DNA of 32,938 nucleotides from Pedobacter sp. (lineage in GTDB: Bacteria; Bacteroidota; Bacteroidia; Sphingobacteriales; Sphingobacteriaceae), in the NCBI GenBank assembly GCA_004210715.1, contig SEDB01000025.1:1-32938 (forward strand), written 5' to 3'. The notes below the pieces were generated by a model. The model saw only the letters and a program-made list of their open reading frames with translations. It ran no database searches and was not told the origin of the DNA. Below, one piece after another: positions 15,415 through 23,576 of this stretch. Each line of letters begins with the position of its first letter. Positions within the stretch are counted from its first letter, which is position 1. The translations under genes and the position numbers were made by a program.

Positions 15415-16560
15415 TTATTGCAATAATCTGATCTGTAGCACCTTTTTTATCCTCCACATATTGTTTTGCTGCAGCTGATGCTTTTTCATTTTCAGATAAA
15501 ACCTGAAAGGCATTAATTAATTCGACTGCTGAAGAAATACTTTTCGCAGCACCTATGGCAATCAAATCTTTTGCTTCCTGAAATTTATCATATTTTGGGC
15601 CAAAAATTACTGGCAGACCAAAAGCTGCAGCTTCTAAGGTGTTGTGTATTCCAGCACCAAAGCCACCTCCAATATAAGCTACTTTTCCATATTGATATAG
15701 TGAAGAAAGCATGCCGATATTATCTATAATTAAGATTTGAGAATTGCCAGTTGTTAATTGTGATTTGAAAGCGGAAAGCCGCAAACTAACTGGAAATTCT
15801 TTTTCGATATTTTCGATATGGCTTTCGTGGATTTCATGAGGCGCAATGATAAATTTCCAATTTGGATATTTTTAACGGGAGAATCACCAATAAAACATTT
15901 AATTTCTTTCAAACTTCGTGGAGATTGCGCATTTTCATAAACCCGGTCAAAACGGGTATCTCCACTAATTATCACATTGTTTAATCCGATAGCATTCAAA
16001 AAAGCTTTGCTTTCCTCATTCTGAACGAAAAAGTGAGAAACCGATTTCAGAATGTTACGGTAAAAACCACCATACCATTTGAAGAAAGCCTGACTTGGTC
16101 TGAAAATGCCGGAGATAACATATAAAGGGATTTTACGTGATTTCAACTCCCAGAAATAAAAATGCCAGAATTCATATTTCGTAAAAATGGCCATTTCCGG
16201 GTTAATAAGCTCCACAAATTGCTTTGCATTTTTTGCGCTGTCGATGGGAAGATAAAAAACATCAGCTAAAGCATAATTTTTTCTGATTTCGTATCCCGAA
16301 GGAGAAAAAAAAGTGACAACAATTTTCTTAGTTGGATAAAGTGTTTTTATTTTCTCTAATACAGGTCGGCCCTGTTCAAATTCTCCAAGAGAAGCAAAGT
16401 GAAACCAAATGTGTTTTTCTCTGGAGTTAATCTGATTTTTGATGTTATTGAATAGGTTTTTTCGGCCATTAACAAATAATTTCGCCTTGTTATTAAATAG
16501 CGAAAAAATTAAAATAATTAAATTGTAAATCCTAATTCCTAATATGTAAAGCAAAAGCAT
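15392..16560 (-). pseudogene. waaA: Kdo transferase gene broken by an internal deletion and frameshift
   Basis: Two out-of-frame pieces together make one WaaA/KdtA (GT30 lipid IVA Kdo transferase). The N-terminal piece (16560 to about 15872) has the membrane anchor, WFHFASLGEFEQGRP and VIISGDTRFDRVYENA. After codon SPV (~230) the frame becomes non-homologous and stops. The C-terminal piece resumes in the -1 frame (YPNWKFIIAPHEIHESHIENI, then IDNIGMLSSLYQYGKVAYIGGGFGAGIHN). Its frame is open back to a TAA at 15872-15874, exactly at the junction. The segment expected between them (V-A-G-S-T plus about 15 residues of nucleotide-sugar binding region) is absent. So this is a deletion of roughly 45-60 bases, not a simple one-base slip. 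Either a pseudogene or an assembly error. Confidence 0.85.
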
Positions 16561-16623
16561 TGTTGTAAATTCCTATCTTCGTGCCCAAGATAAAACGAAT
16601 ATATTTAAAAAGCTTAAAAATAT

Positions 16624-17910
16624 ATGAAGATAGCCGTTATTGGTACCGGATATGTAGGATTAGTGACCGGGACATGTTTAGCAGAAACAGGAAACGATGT
16701 AATATGTGTAGACATTGATGAGCGTAAGGTACAGAAAATGCAGAATGGCGAAGTGCCCATTTATGAGCCTGGACTAGATTTATTATTTCATAGAAACATT
16801 GAGCAGGGCCGGTTGACCTTTACCACAATCCTTGCTGATGCCATCAAAGACGCTCAAATCATTTTTATGGCTTTGCCAACGCCTCCAGGAGGAGACGGAG
16901 CGGCAGATTTATCTTACATTTTAGGCGCTGCTAAAGATGTATCAAAGTTAATTACCGAATATAAAGTGATTGTTAATAAATCTACAGTGCCGGTTGGTAC
17001 TGCAGACAAAGTGAAAGCGGTATTTACGGAAAACACATCAATTGAAGTAGATGTGGTTTCAAACCCGGAATTTTTAAGGGAGGGTGTGGCTGTTGATGAT
17101 TTCATGAAACCTGATCGGGTGGTTTTAGGCACAAAAAGTGAAAAAGCTAAAAAATTAATGGCCGAGCTTTACGGCCCATATGTTCGTCAGGGAAATCCAA
17201 TTTTGTTTATGGATGAGCGTTCTTCTGAACTGACAAAGTATGCTGCAAATTCTTTTCTGGCAACCAAAATCACTTTCATGAATGAAATTGCGAATCTTTG
17301 CGAACTGGTTGGTGCTGATGTTGATGCAGTTAGAAAGGGTATTGGTTCTGATGACCGTATTGGTAAACGTTTTCTTTTCCCTGGCGTAGGCTATGGTGGT
17401 TCATGTTTCCCAAAGGATGTTCAGGCGTTGGTCAGATCATCTGATGATTATGCCTATGATTTCCAGATTTTGAAATCGGTAATGGAAGTGAACGAACGTC
17501 AAAAAATAATTCTGGTCGACAAGTTATTGAAATATTATAAAAACGATATTAAGGGCAAACATTTCGCACTTTGGGGATTGGCTTTTAAACCGGAAACTGA
17601 TGATATTCGTGAGGCCCCGGCTTTATATATTATTGATGCTTTACTAAAGAATGGTGCTACGGTTACTGTTTTTGATCCTGAGGCAATGAATAATGTTAAA
17701 AACACCATTGGTGATAAAGTTAATTATGCCAAAAATCAATATGAAGCTTTAGAAAATGCTGATGCATTGCTTATTGCTACAGAATGGTCTGTGTTCAGAA
17801 ATCCTGATTTTGATAAAATTGAGGCTGCACTAAAAAATAAAGTGGTTTTTGACGGTCGTAATTTGTACGATTTACAAAAAATGATCGATCTTGGCTATTA
17901 TTACAATTGA
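16624..17910 (+). CDS. ugd: UDP-glucose 6-dehydrogenase
   Basis: Oxidises UDP-glucose to UDP-glucuronate with two NAD+; cytoplasmic, supplies glucuronate and xylose for polysaccharides. N-terminal NAD motif GTGYVG (residues 7-12), the active-site segment [12 protein letters not shown] with catalytic Cys261, and the central and C-terminal domains are all visible in 428 residues. The C-terminus stops abruptly at DLGYYYN, several residues earlier than I would expect (homologues I recall continue with SIGRK-like residues), because the following gene's body is spliced on here. The next ORF overlaps by 20 bases. The catalytic domains are complete, so the enzyme is probably active. A TATCTTCG box at 16574-16581 may be its promoter. 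Confidence 0.93.
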   Translation: MKIAVIGTGYVGLVTGTCLAETGNDVICVDIDERKVQKMQNGEVPIYEPGLDLLFHRNIEQGRLTFTTILADAIKDAQIIFMALPTPPGGDGAADLSYILGAAKDVSKLITEYKVIVNKSTVPVGTADKVKAVFTENTSIEVDVVSNPEFLREGVAVDDFMKPDRVVLGTKSEKAKKLMAELYGPYVRQGNPILFMDERSSELTKYAANSFLATKITFMNEIANLCELVGADVDAVRKGIGSDDRIGKRFLFPGVGYGGSCFPKDVQALVRSSDDYAYDFQILKSVMEVNERQKIILVDKLLKYYKNDIKGKHFALWGLAFKPETDDIREAPALYIIDALLKNGATVTVFDPEAMNNVKNTIGDKVNYAKNQYEALENADALLIATEWSVFRNPDFDKIEAALKNKVVFDGRNLYDLQKMIDLGYYYN

Positions 17911-18766
17911 GCATCTTTTTAAATTGGAGACTTTTGAATTCTACAATCACGATGTTTCCAAATTCGTTCACATCCCAGGTAAGCTAGATTATATATTACA
18001 TTTTGCTTCACCTGCAAGCCCTATTGATTATCTAAAAATTCCTATCCAAACTTTGAAAGTGGGTTCATTGGGAACACACAACCTATTGGGTTTGGCCAGA
18101 AATAAAAGTGCGAGAATGCTTATTGCCTCCACCTCAGAAGTTTATGGCGATCCAAATGTTAATCCGCAACCCGAAGAGTATTGGGGCAATGTGAATCCAG
18201 TTGGCCCTCGTGGTGTTTACGATGAGGCGAAACGTTTCCAGGAAGCCATCACCATGGCTTACCATACTTTTCATGGTGTAGAAACCAGAATTGTGCGAAT
18301 TTTCAACACTTATGGGCCAAGAATGCGATTGAATGATGGACGTGTTTTGCCTGCTTTTATTGGTCAGGCCTTACGCGGTGAAGATTTAACAGTTTTTGGA
18401 GATGGAAGTCAAACCCGATCATTTTGTTATGTTGATGATTTAATCGAAGGAATTTACCGTTTGTTAATGAGCGATTATGCTCAACCGGTTAACATTGGTA
18501 ATCCTGATGAAATAACCATCAAGCAATTTTGTGAGGAAATTATCAAGCTAACAGGAACATCTCAAAAAATTGTTTATAAAGAATTGCCTCAGGATGATCC
18601 TAAACAGAGAAGACCTGATATTACCAAGGCAAGAGAGATTTTGGGGTGGGAACCAAAAGTGGGACGTGCAGAAGGGCTGAAAATTACATACGAGTATTTC
18701 AAATCGCTACCGCAAGAGGCTTTAGCGAAAATCGATCATAAGGATTTTACCACATTTAACCGTTAA
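17891..18766 (+). CDS. UDP-glucuronate decarboxylase (UDP-xylose synthase), N-terminally truncated
   Basis: An extended short-chain dehydrogenase that makes UDP-xylose from UDP-glucuronate. Homology begins at [20 protein letters not shown] and runs to the end, with ASPASPIDY, the catalytic Tyr110/Lys114 in GVYDEAKR, and [11 protein letters not shown]. The first ~40 residues of the family, carrying the GAAGFLGSH NAD-binding motif, are missing. What precedes is the last codons of ugd in another frame, and the only start is a TTG at 17891. Without the Rossmann glycine loop it should not bind NAD and is likely inactive or misassembled. galE follows one base after its stop. Confidence 0.85.
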   Translation: MAIITIEHLFKLETFEFYNHDVSKFVHIPGKLDYILHFASPASPIDYLKIPIQTLKVGSLGTHNLLGLARNKSARMLIASTSEVYGDPNVNPQPEEYWGNVNPVGPRGVYDEAKRFQEAITMAYHTFHGVETRIVRIFNTYGPRMRLNDGRVLPAFIGQALRGEDLTVFGDGSQTRSFCYVDDLIEGIYRLLMSDYAQPVNIGNPDEITIKQFCEEIIKLTGTSQKIVYKELPQDDPKQRRPDITKAREILGWEPKVGRAEGLKITYEYFKSLPQEALAKIDHKDFTTFNR

Positions 18767-18767
18767 G

Positions 18768-19790
18768 ATGTCAAAAATATTAGTTACCGGTGGAACTGGA
18801 TACATTGGTTCACATACCGTTGTTGAATTGCATAATGCAGGTTACGAAGTTATCATAGTCGATAATCTTTCGAATTCTCACATCAAAATTTTAACTCAAT
18901 TGCATGCCATTACTGGCAAGTGGTTTGATTTTGTTGAATTGGATCTTCAGGATGATAAATCAGTGCAGGAATTTGCCGAAAATAATACTGATATAACAGG
19001 GATTATTCATTTCGCAGCTTCAAAAGCAGTTGGCGAATCGGTTGAGAAACCTTTGAAATATTATAAAAACAACTTTTATGGGTTAATCAATCTATTAACT
19101 TCGTTTAACAAAAAGATTGATTTTGTATTCTCGTCTTCTTGTACAGTTTATGGTCAGCCAGATAGTTTGCCTGTAACAGAAGCTGCTCCAGTTAAAAAAG
19201 CAGAATCACCTTACGGAAATACTAAACAAATTGCTGAAGAAATTTTAGCCGAAACGGCTGCGGTTACACCAGATTTGAATGTTATCGCTTTGCGTTATTT
19301 CAACCCAGTTGGCGCACATGAAACTGCATTAATTGGAGAATTGCCAAATGGTGTGCCGGCAAATCTTGTTCCTTTCATTACTCAATCTGCAATTGGTAAA
19401 CGTGGTCCTATTACGGTTTATGGTAATGATTATGAAACACCTGATGGTTCGGCTATCCGCGATTATATTCATGTAGTAGATTTAGCCAAAGCACATGTTG
19501 CCGCTATCCAACGCCTCGAAGACGGGAAAGCAAGTTCAAATTATGAAGTTTTCAATATCGGGACAGGGAAAGGCTCTTCAGTGTTGGAAATTATTTCAGC
19601 ATTTGAAAACGTAACCGGAGAAAGGCTCGATTATAAAATTGGACCAAGGAGAACTGGCGATATTGTTCAAATTTTTGGGGATGTTCAGAAATCAAACACT
19701 GAATTGGGCTGGAAAGCAAATCTTGATATTAATGAAATGATGCGCTCGGCATGGGAGTGGGAAAAATACATCAAGGCTAACCCTTTCTAA
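18768..19790 (+). CDS. galE: UDP-glucose 4-epimerase
   Basis: Interconverts UDP-glucose and UDP-galactose through an NAD-bound 4-keto intermediate. NAD motif GGTGYIG (residues 8-14), the SSSCTVYG segment and the catalytic Tyr149/Lys153 in SPYGNTK are intact, as is LRYFNPVGAHE. At 340 residues it is full length. It starts one base after the truncated UXS gene and ends directly against the next ATG, so ugd, uxs, galE, 19791 and cpsB-like form one operon for nucleotide sugars and envelope polysaccharide. Confidence 0.95.
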   Translation: MSKILVTGGTGYIGSHTVVELHNAGYEVIIVDNLSNSHIKILTQLHAITGKWFDFVELDLQDDKSVQEFAENNTDITGIIHFAASKAVGESVEKPLKYYKNNFYGLINLLTSFNKKIDFVFSSSCTVYGQPDSLPVTEAAPVKKAESPYGNTKQIAEEILAETAAVTPDLNVIALRYFNPVGAHETALIGELPNGVPANLVPFITQSAIGKRGPITVYGNDYETPDGSAIRDYIHVVDLAKAHVAAIQRLEDGKASSNYEVFNIGTGKGSSVLEIISAFENVTGERLDYKIGPRRTGDIVQIFGDVQKSNTELGWKANLDINEMMRSAWEWEKYIKANPF

Positions 19791-20348
19791 ATGAAATTAT
19801 CGGAGCACAAAGATCTTAAAAGCGCCATTACCGATTTGCCTATCAAAGAAAAGGATAAGCTTTTGTTGCGTTTGATTGCCAAAGATAAAGTGCTTACAGA
19901 ACATCTTCATTACAAACTTTTAGAAAGTGAACTGGATCTGGAAGATCGGAAGGAAAAAATTAAAGCAGATGTGACTGAACAAATTGCCGAACTCAAAAAG
20001 CTAAATGCTAAAGAAGCTTTGGTAAAGGTGAGGAAGATGATCACATCGGTTAACCATTTTTATAAGGTTACTAAAGATCCTGTTGGGGAGGTAGAATTAA
20101 AGCTTTTTATATTAAATATTGTTCCTTTCGATTTTCGAAAATCTATTTTTGGTTATCGGGATTATATGATTTTGTTTTCGTCCTTTTACATCAAAACAGT
20201 TGCTGTTACCATCAATAAGTATAAAAAGTTGCACGAAGATTTGCAGTTTGATTTGGGCGAGGACCTAAATAATTTGCTCAATAAAATCTATTCTTCTAAA
20301 TTAGCTGCATCAGCTGAGGCATCAAATTTGCCTACAGCATTAAGTTAA
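19791..20348 (+). CDS. Hypothetical protein (185 aa), helical, with basic patches
   Basis: I do not recognise this family. It starts immediately at the galE stop (TAA then ATG) and ends 18 bases before the next gene, so it is operonic with galE. It is nearly all alpha-helical and highly charged. Residues 40-80 (KLLESELDLEDRKEKIKADV, then QIAELKKLNAKEAL) look like a coiled coil, followed by a conserved-looking centre (VRKMITSVNHFYKVTKDPVGEVELKLFIL) and a Ser/Ala-rich tail. No signal peptide and no catalytic motif. It may be a Sphingobacteriaceae-specific accessory protein; function unknown. Confidence 0.7.
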   Translation: MKLSEHKDLKSAITDLPIKEKDKLLLRLIAKDKVLTEHLHYKLLESELDLEDRKEKIKADVTEQIAELKKLNAKEALVKVRKMITSVNHFYKVTKDPVGEVELKLFILNIVPFDFRKSIFGYRDYMILFSSFYIKTVAVTINKYKKLHEDLQFDLGEDLNNLLNKIYSSKLAASAEASNLPTALS

Positions 20349-20366
20349 ATGCCATGACCCATCTTT

Positions 20367-21104
20367 ATGTTCGGATTATTTAGGAAGAAAAAAATAGTGC
20401 CCGAATTTAATTTCTCGAACATTGGAACAGATATGCACTCACATATCATTCCAGGGATTGATGATGGTGCACAAACTATAAATGATTCTATCGCCTTAGC
20501 CAAAAAATTTAAAGCCTTGGGTTTTAAAAAACTAATTGCCACACCGCACATCATGGCCGATTATTTTCGTAATACACCAGATACGATTAATCGTGGACTA
20601 GATGTGTTAAGGAAAGGTTTAGAAGAAATTCAATTGGATTTAGAGGTTGAGGCCTCAGCTGAATATTATCTTGATGAAACTTTAGAAAAAAAAGTCAGGC
20701 AAAAAGAGATACTTAGTTTCGGAAGCAATTATTTGCTTTTTGAGTTATCGTATATCAATGCCCCTCAAAACCTTTACGATATTATTAAATTGATGCAGGA
20801 TGCAGGTTATAAGCCTGTTTTGGCTCACCCTGAGCGATACCCTTATTATTACGGAAGCTTTGAAAGTTACCATCAAATTAGAGAAACGGGTTGCTTATTG
20901 CAGATGAATTCCATCGCTTTGACAGGTTATTACGGCTCAGGAGCTAAGAAAGTTGCAGAAGAAATGGTCGAAAATCATTTAGTTGATTTCATTGGAAGCG
21001 ACATGCATCACCTTAAACATGCAGCAGCGCTCGAGGATAGCTTAACAACGCCTTTAATGCAACGTTTACTTAGTCAGCATCAGTTGAATAATGTGTTAAT
21101 TTAA
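20367..21104 (+). CDS. PHP-family protein-tyrosine phosphatase, CpsB/YwqE type
   Basis: A metal-dependent PHP-domain phosphatase of 245 residues. CpsB-type enzymes dephosphorylate the tyrosine kinase that controls capsule or exopolysaccharide export. The first metal motif DMHSHIIPGIDDGA is at about residues 22-35 (H24, H26); TPHIMADY, LAHPERYPYY and GSDMHH supply further ligands. No tyrosine kinase, Wza or Wzx is in the window, but the gene closes the ugd-galE operon, which fits an exopolysaccharide role. The ATG at 20367 follows the 19791 gene by 18 bases. Confidence 0.88.
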   Translation: MFGLFRKKKIVPEFNFSNIGTDMHSHIIPGIDDGAQTINDSIALAKKFKALGFKKLIATPHIMADYFRNTPDTINRGLDVLRKGLEEIQLDLEVEASAEYYLDETLEKKVRQKEILSFGSNYLLFELSYINAPQNLYDIIKLMQDAGYKPVLAHPERYPYYYGSFESYHQIRETGCLLQMNSIALTGYYGSGAKKVAEEMVENHLVDFIGSDMHHLKHAAALEDSLTTPLMQRLLSQHQLNNVLI

Positions 21105-21145
21105 CATCCAATCCTTAAAGTGGAGCCGTAAGGGTGATGAAATCG

Positions 21146-21171
21146 AATTCAATTTAAGAAATTGAATTTTT
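21146..21171 (+). terminator. AT-rich hairpin after the cpsB-like gene
   Basis: A perfect 10-base AT-rich inverted repeat (AATTCAATTT / AAATTGAATT, loop AAG) is followed by TTT on the plus strand. It lies between the convergent cpsB-like gene and the permease gene. The stem is weak but well placed. Confidence 0.4.
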
Positions 21172-21206
21172 AATAAACAAGTAGTTGCCCCTTTGAAACT
21201 TGGTGG

Positions 21207-22436
21207 CTACTCGTACCTCAATGCTTCAACAGGATCTAACTTCGATGCTTTCTTAGCAGGATAATACCCAGAAATAATACCTACCAAAACACACAAAGCG
21301 AAACCACCAATAATAAAAAACCATGGAATAATGAATGCTCCACCCATAGCGAGCGAAATGATATTGCCAAGTACAATTCCTAAAAATATTCCTAAAACAC
21401 CACCCATCAAACAAATTACCACCGCTTCAATTAAGAATTGACGGCGAATAACTTGTGGATTAGCCCCAATAGCTTTCCTTATTCCTATTTCTCTGGTACG
21501 CTCAGTTACACTTACCAGCATGATATTCATTAATCCGATCGATGCACCAAGCAAAGTAATAATCCCAATAGATACACCACCAATTGCTACGAATGCCAGA
21601 TTTTCAAATAATGTTTGTGCAATAGCATCACTTTTGGTGATTTCAAAATTATTTCCTTCTCCAATCTTAACCTTACGGATATTTCTGAAAAGTGCAGTAG
21701 ATTCTCCAATCACATTTTCTTGGTCATTATTATCGGGTACCATAACCGTAATGGTATAGGAAGGGTTCGCGTTGGCATTAATTTGTTTAGCTTTTAACAA
21801 GGGCACATACACCGCTCTATCACCACTGAAGCCCATGCTTGACCCTTTTTTTGCTAAAACACCAACAATTTTAAAACGATTGTTCCCTACGTTAATTAAC
21901 TTATCCATAGGATCAGAATCCTTAAAAAGTCTTTCTACCACCTCTCCTCCAACAATACAAACATTACTTCCCATAGAAACCTCTGAAAGGCCAAAATTTC
22001 TCCCCTCTGATAGACTTAAGCCTTGAGAAGCCAATCCGTTTTCATCAATTCCCTGTACGTTTATATTAGGATTGGTTTTTAACGTGCCATATTTTACAGT
22101 AGAACCACCGCTGGCAAAAACACTAACGGCAACTGTAGCTGGAGCATTTAAACTATCCTTGAATTTAACAGCGTCCTCGTAACGAATAGATTTGAAAGGT
22201 TTAGGCCTTTTTCCGTTACCGATTCTAATTCCGGTACCACGGTTTCTAATCGTAAAAGAGTTAGCGCCCATACTGCTAAAGGCATCGGTCATACTTTTCT
22301 TTACGGCATCAAGCGTGGTTAAAATACCAACCAAAGCCATTAAGCCTATTGCAATAATCAATGCGGTAAGCATGGTGCGCAAGCGATTGCCCTTGATGGA
22401 TTCTAATGCCAGTCTGATGTTTTCTCTGTAATTCAT
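21207..22436 (-). CDS. ABC transporter permease, MacB/FtsX type
   Basis: A lipoprotein-release/MacB-type permease with an N-terminal helix (ALESIKGNRLRTMLTALIIA), a large periplasmic MacB-PCD domain (about residues 45-265), three more transmembrane helices at about 290-310, 340-360 and 375-400, and the family signature VTERTREIGIRKAIGA before the second helix. It is 409 residues from the ATG at 22436. The longer reading frame begins with a TTG 30 bases upstream, but MNYRENIRLALES fits the family start. No ATPase (MacB-ABC, LolD-like) or membrane-fusion protein is adjacent, so it probably partners with genes elsewhere. Exported substrate unknown. Confidence 0.9.
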   Translation of the reverse strand: MNYRENIRLALESIKGNRLRTMLTALIIAIGLMALVGILTTLDAVKKSMTDAFSSMGANSFTIRNRGTGIRIGNGKRPKPFKSIRYEDAVKFKDSLNAPATVAVSVFASGGSTVKYGTLKTNPNINVQGIDENGLASQGLSLSEGRNFGLSEVSMGSNVCIVGGEVVERLFKDSDPMDKLINVGNNRFKIVGVLAKKGSSMGFSGDRAVYVPLLKAKQINANANPSYTITVMVPDNNDQENVIGESTALFRNIRKVKIGEGNNFEITKSDAIAQTLFENLAFVAIGGVSIGIITLLGASIGLMNIMLVSVTERTREIGIRKAIGANPQVIRRQFLIEAVVICLMGGVLGIFLGIVLGNIISLAMGGAFIIPWFFIIGGFALCVLVGIISGYYPAKKASKLDPVEALRYE

Positions 22437-22473
22437 TTGGTATTGCGCTAAGCGTTTGGCTGACAAAGCCTGT

Positions 22474-22510
22474 AAAAATAAAAAAAGTCCCGACGTTTAG
22501 ACATCGAGAC
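22474..22510 (-). terminator. Rho-independent terminator of the IscA-like gene
   Basis: A 10-base stem (22487-22496 with 22501-22510, two or three G-U pairs) has a 4-base loop. On the minus strand it is followed by an AT-rich, T-dominated tract (the A-run at 22474-22486). It ends the HesB/IscA transcript just before the permease start. Confidence 0.7.
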
Positions 22511-22538
22511 TGTACTTTATGTTACAATTATATTTTAA

Positions 22539-22892
22539 TTATGCTGAGAAACTCGTTCCACAGCCACAAGTGCTGGTTGCATTTGGATTAACAAAAGTAA
22601 AACCACGAGAGTTTAAGCCATCTTGCCAATCGATCATCATGCCCATTAAATACATTTGATGCGCTTTGTTCATGAAAACTTTAATTCCCTCGATAAAGAA
22701 TTCCTGATCACCTTCTTTCTTCTGGTCGAAGCCTAAAACGTAATTCATGCCAGCACATCCGCCGCCTTCAACGCCAACACGTAAACCGTAATCCTCGCTA
22801 ATCTCCTGCTGATCCTTTAATTTATATAACTCTTTTGCTGCGCCTTCTGAAAAAGTAACTGGTGCAAATGATGTGTCAACTGTTGTGCTCAT
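22539..22892 (-). CDS. Iron-sulfur cluster assembly protein, HesB/IscA family
   Basis: A small A-type Fe-S carrier of 117 residues. The three canonical cysteines are visible: Cys46 in GGGCAGMNY, and Cys109 and Cys111 in the C-terminal CGCGTSFS. A-type carriers receive clusters from the scaffold and pass them to 4Fe-4S apo-enzymes; RlmD and IspH in this window are potential clients. It is divergent from 22984 and has its own terminator. Whether it is the IscA or ErpA orthologue cannot be decided from sequence alone. Confidence 0.9.
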   Translation of the reverse strand: MSTTVDTSFAPVTFSEGAAKELYKLKDQQEISEDYGLRVGVEGGGCAGMNYVLGFDQKKEGDQEFFIEGIKVFMNKAHQMYLMGMMIDWQDGLNSRGFTFVNPNATSTCGCGTSFSA

Positions 22893-22983
22893 GTTATTTA
22901 AATTTTATCTGTTACAAATATAAATAATAATGCACATTTTTGCTTTTATCAGGTAGTTAATATTACCGTAATTAAACAATACC

Positions 22984-23514
22984 ATGAATATTCAACAAGT
23001 TTTAACAGATGTAGTTATCTTATTTGCCGGCATTTTTTTAGCACTATTGGCCCTTTATCATGTAATGAAAAGTGATATTCAGCACTTTTTTAATTTGAAA
23101 AACATCGAATTGAATAAAGAAAGCAGAGCGCATATTTTGCCTTTGCGTTTACAGGCGCATGAGCGCTTAATCATTTTTACAGATAGAATCAATCCCGCAA
23201 ATTTACTGGTTCGCTTGCATCAGCAAGGGATTGGCATTGGAACCTTACAGGCTGGAATTTTAAACGAGGTACGTTCGGAATATCAACACAATATTACCCA
23301 GCAGCTTTATATAGACAGTATTACCTGGAATGTGGTTCGTAAACTTAAAGATGATACCATCGCTATGATTAATAATGCTGTGCAAGGCTTGCCTGCTGAT
23401 GCAAATGGAATTGAATTAAGCAAAGCGATTTTACAGCACATGGCCAGCATTGATGAAAATCCTTACGATTTGACTATTGAGTTGATCAAAAAAGATATGC
23501 AGAAGCTATTTTAA
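22984..23514 (+). CDS. Membrane-anchored hypothetical protein upstream of the mutase
   Basis: I do not recognise the family by name. It is 176 residues, with one N-terminal transmembrane helix (about residues 8-28, VVILFAGIFLALLALYHVM) and the rest cytoplasmic. Segments that look conserved are LPLRLQAHERLIIFTDRINPANLLVRLHQ and the C-terminal DENPYDLTIELIKKDMQ. It lies 62 bases ahead of the methylmalonyl-CoA mutase subunit, and I recall this pair as a common neighbourhood in Bacteroidetes, although no functional link is known. The start is close to the divergent IscA-like gene (91 bases). Confidence 0.75.
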   Translation: MNIQQVLTDVVILFAGIFLALLALYHVMKSDIQHFFNLKNIELNKESRAHILPLRLQAHERLIIFTDRINPANLLVRLHQQGIGIGTLQAGILNEVRSEYQHNITQQLYIDSITWNVVRKLKDDTIAMINNAVQGLPADANGIELSKAILQHMASIDENPYDLTIELIKKDMQKLF

Positions 23515-23576
23515 ATCTGAAATTTTGGTTAATTGTTAAATTGGTTAACTGAAAAGCATTCATTGAACTAACCATT

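Noticed and set aside
15860-15880. Programmed -1 frameshift in waaA at an A-run (gtt aaa aat)
   Set aside because: The heptamer does not match the X XXY YYZ slippery form, and a slip would still leave the GST-type segment missing. Deletion explains the data better.
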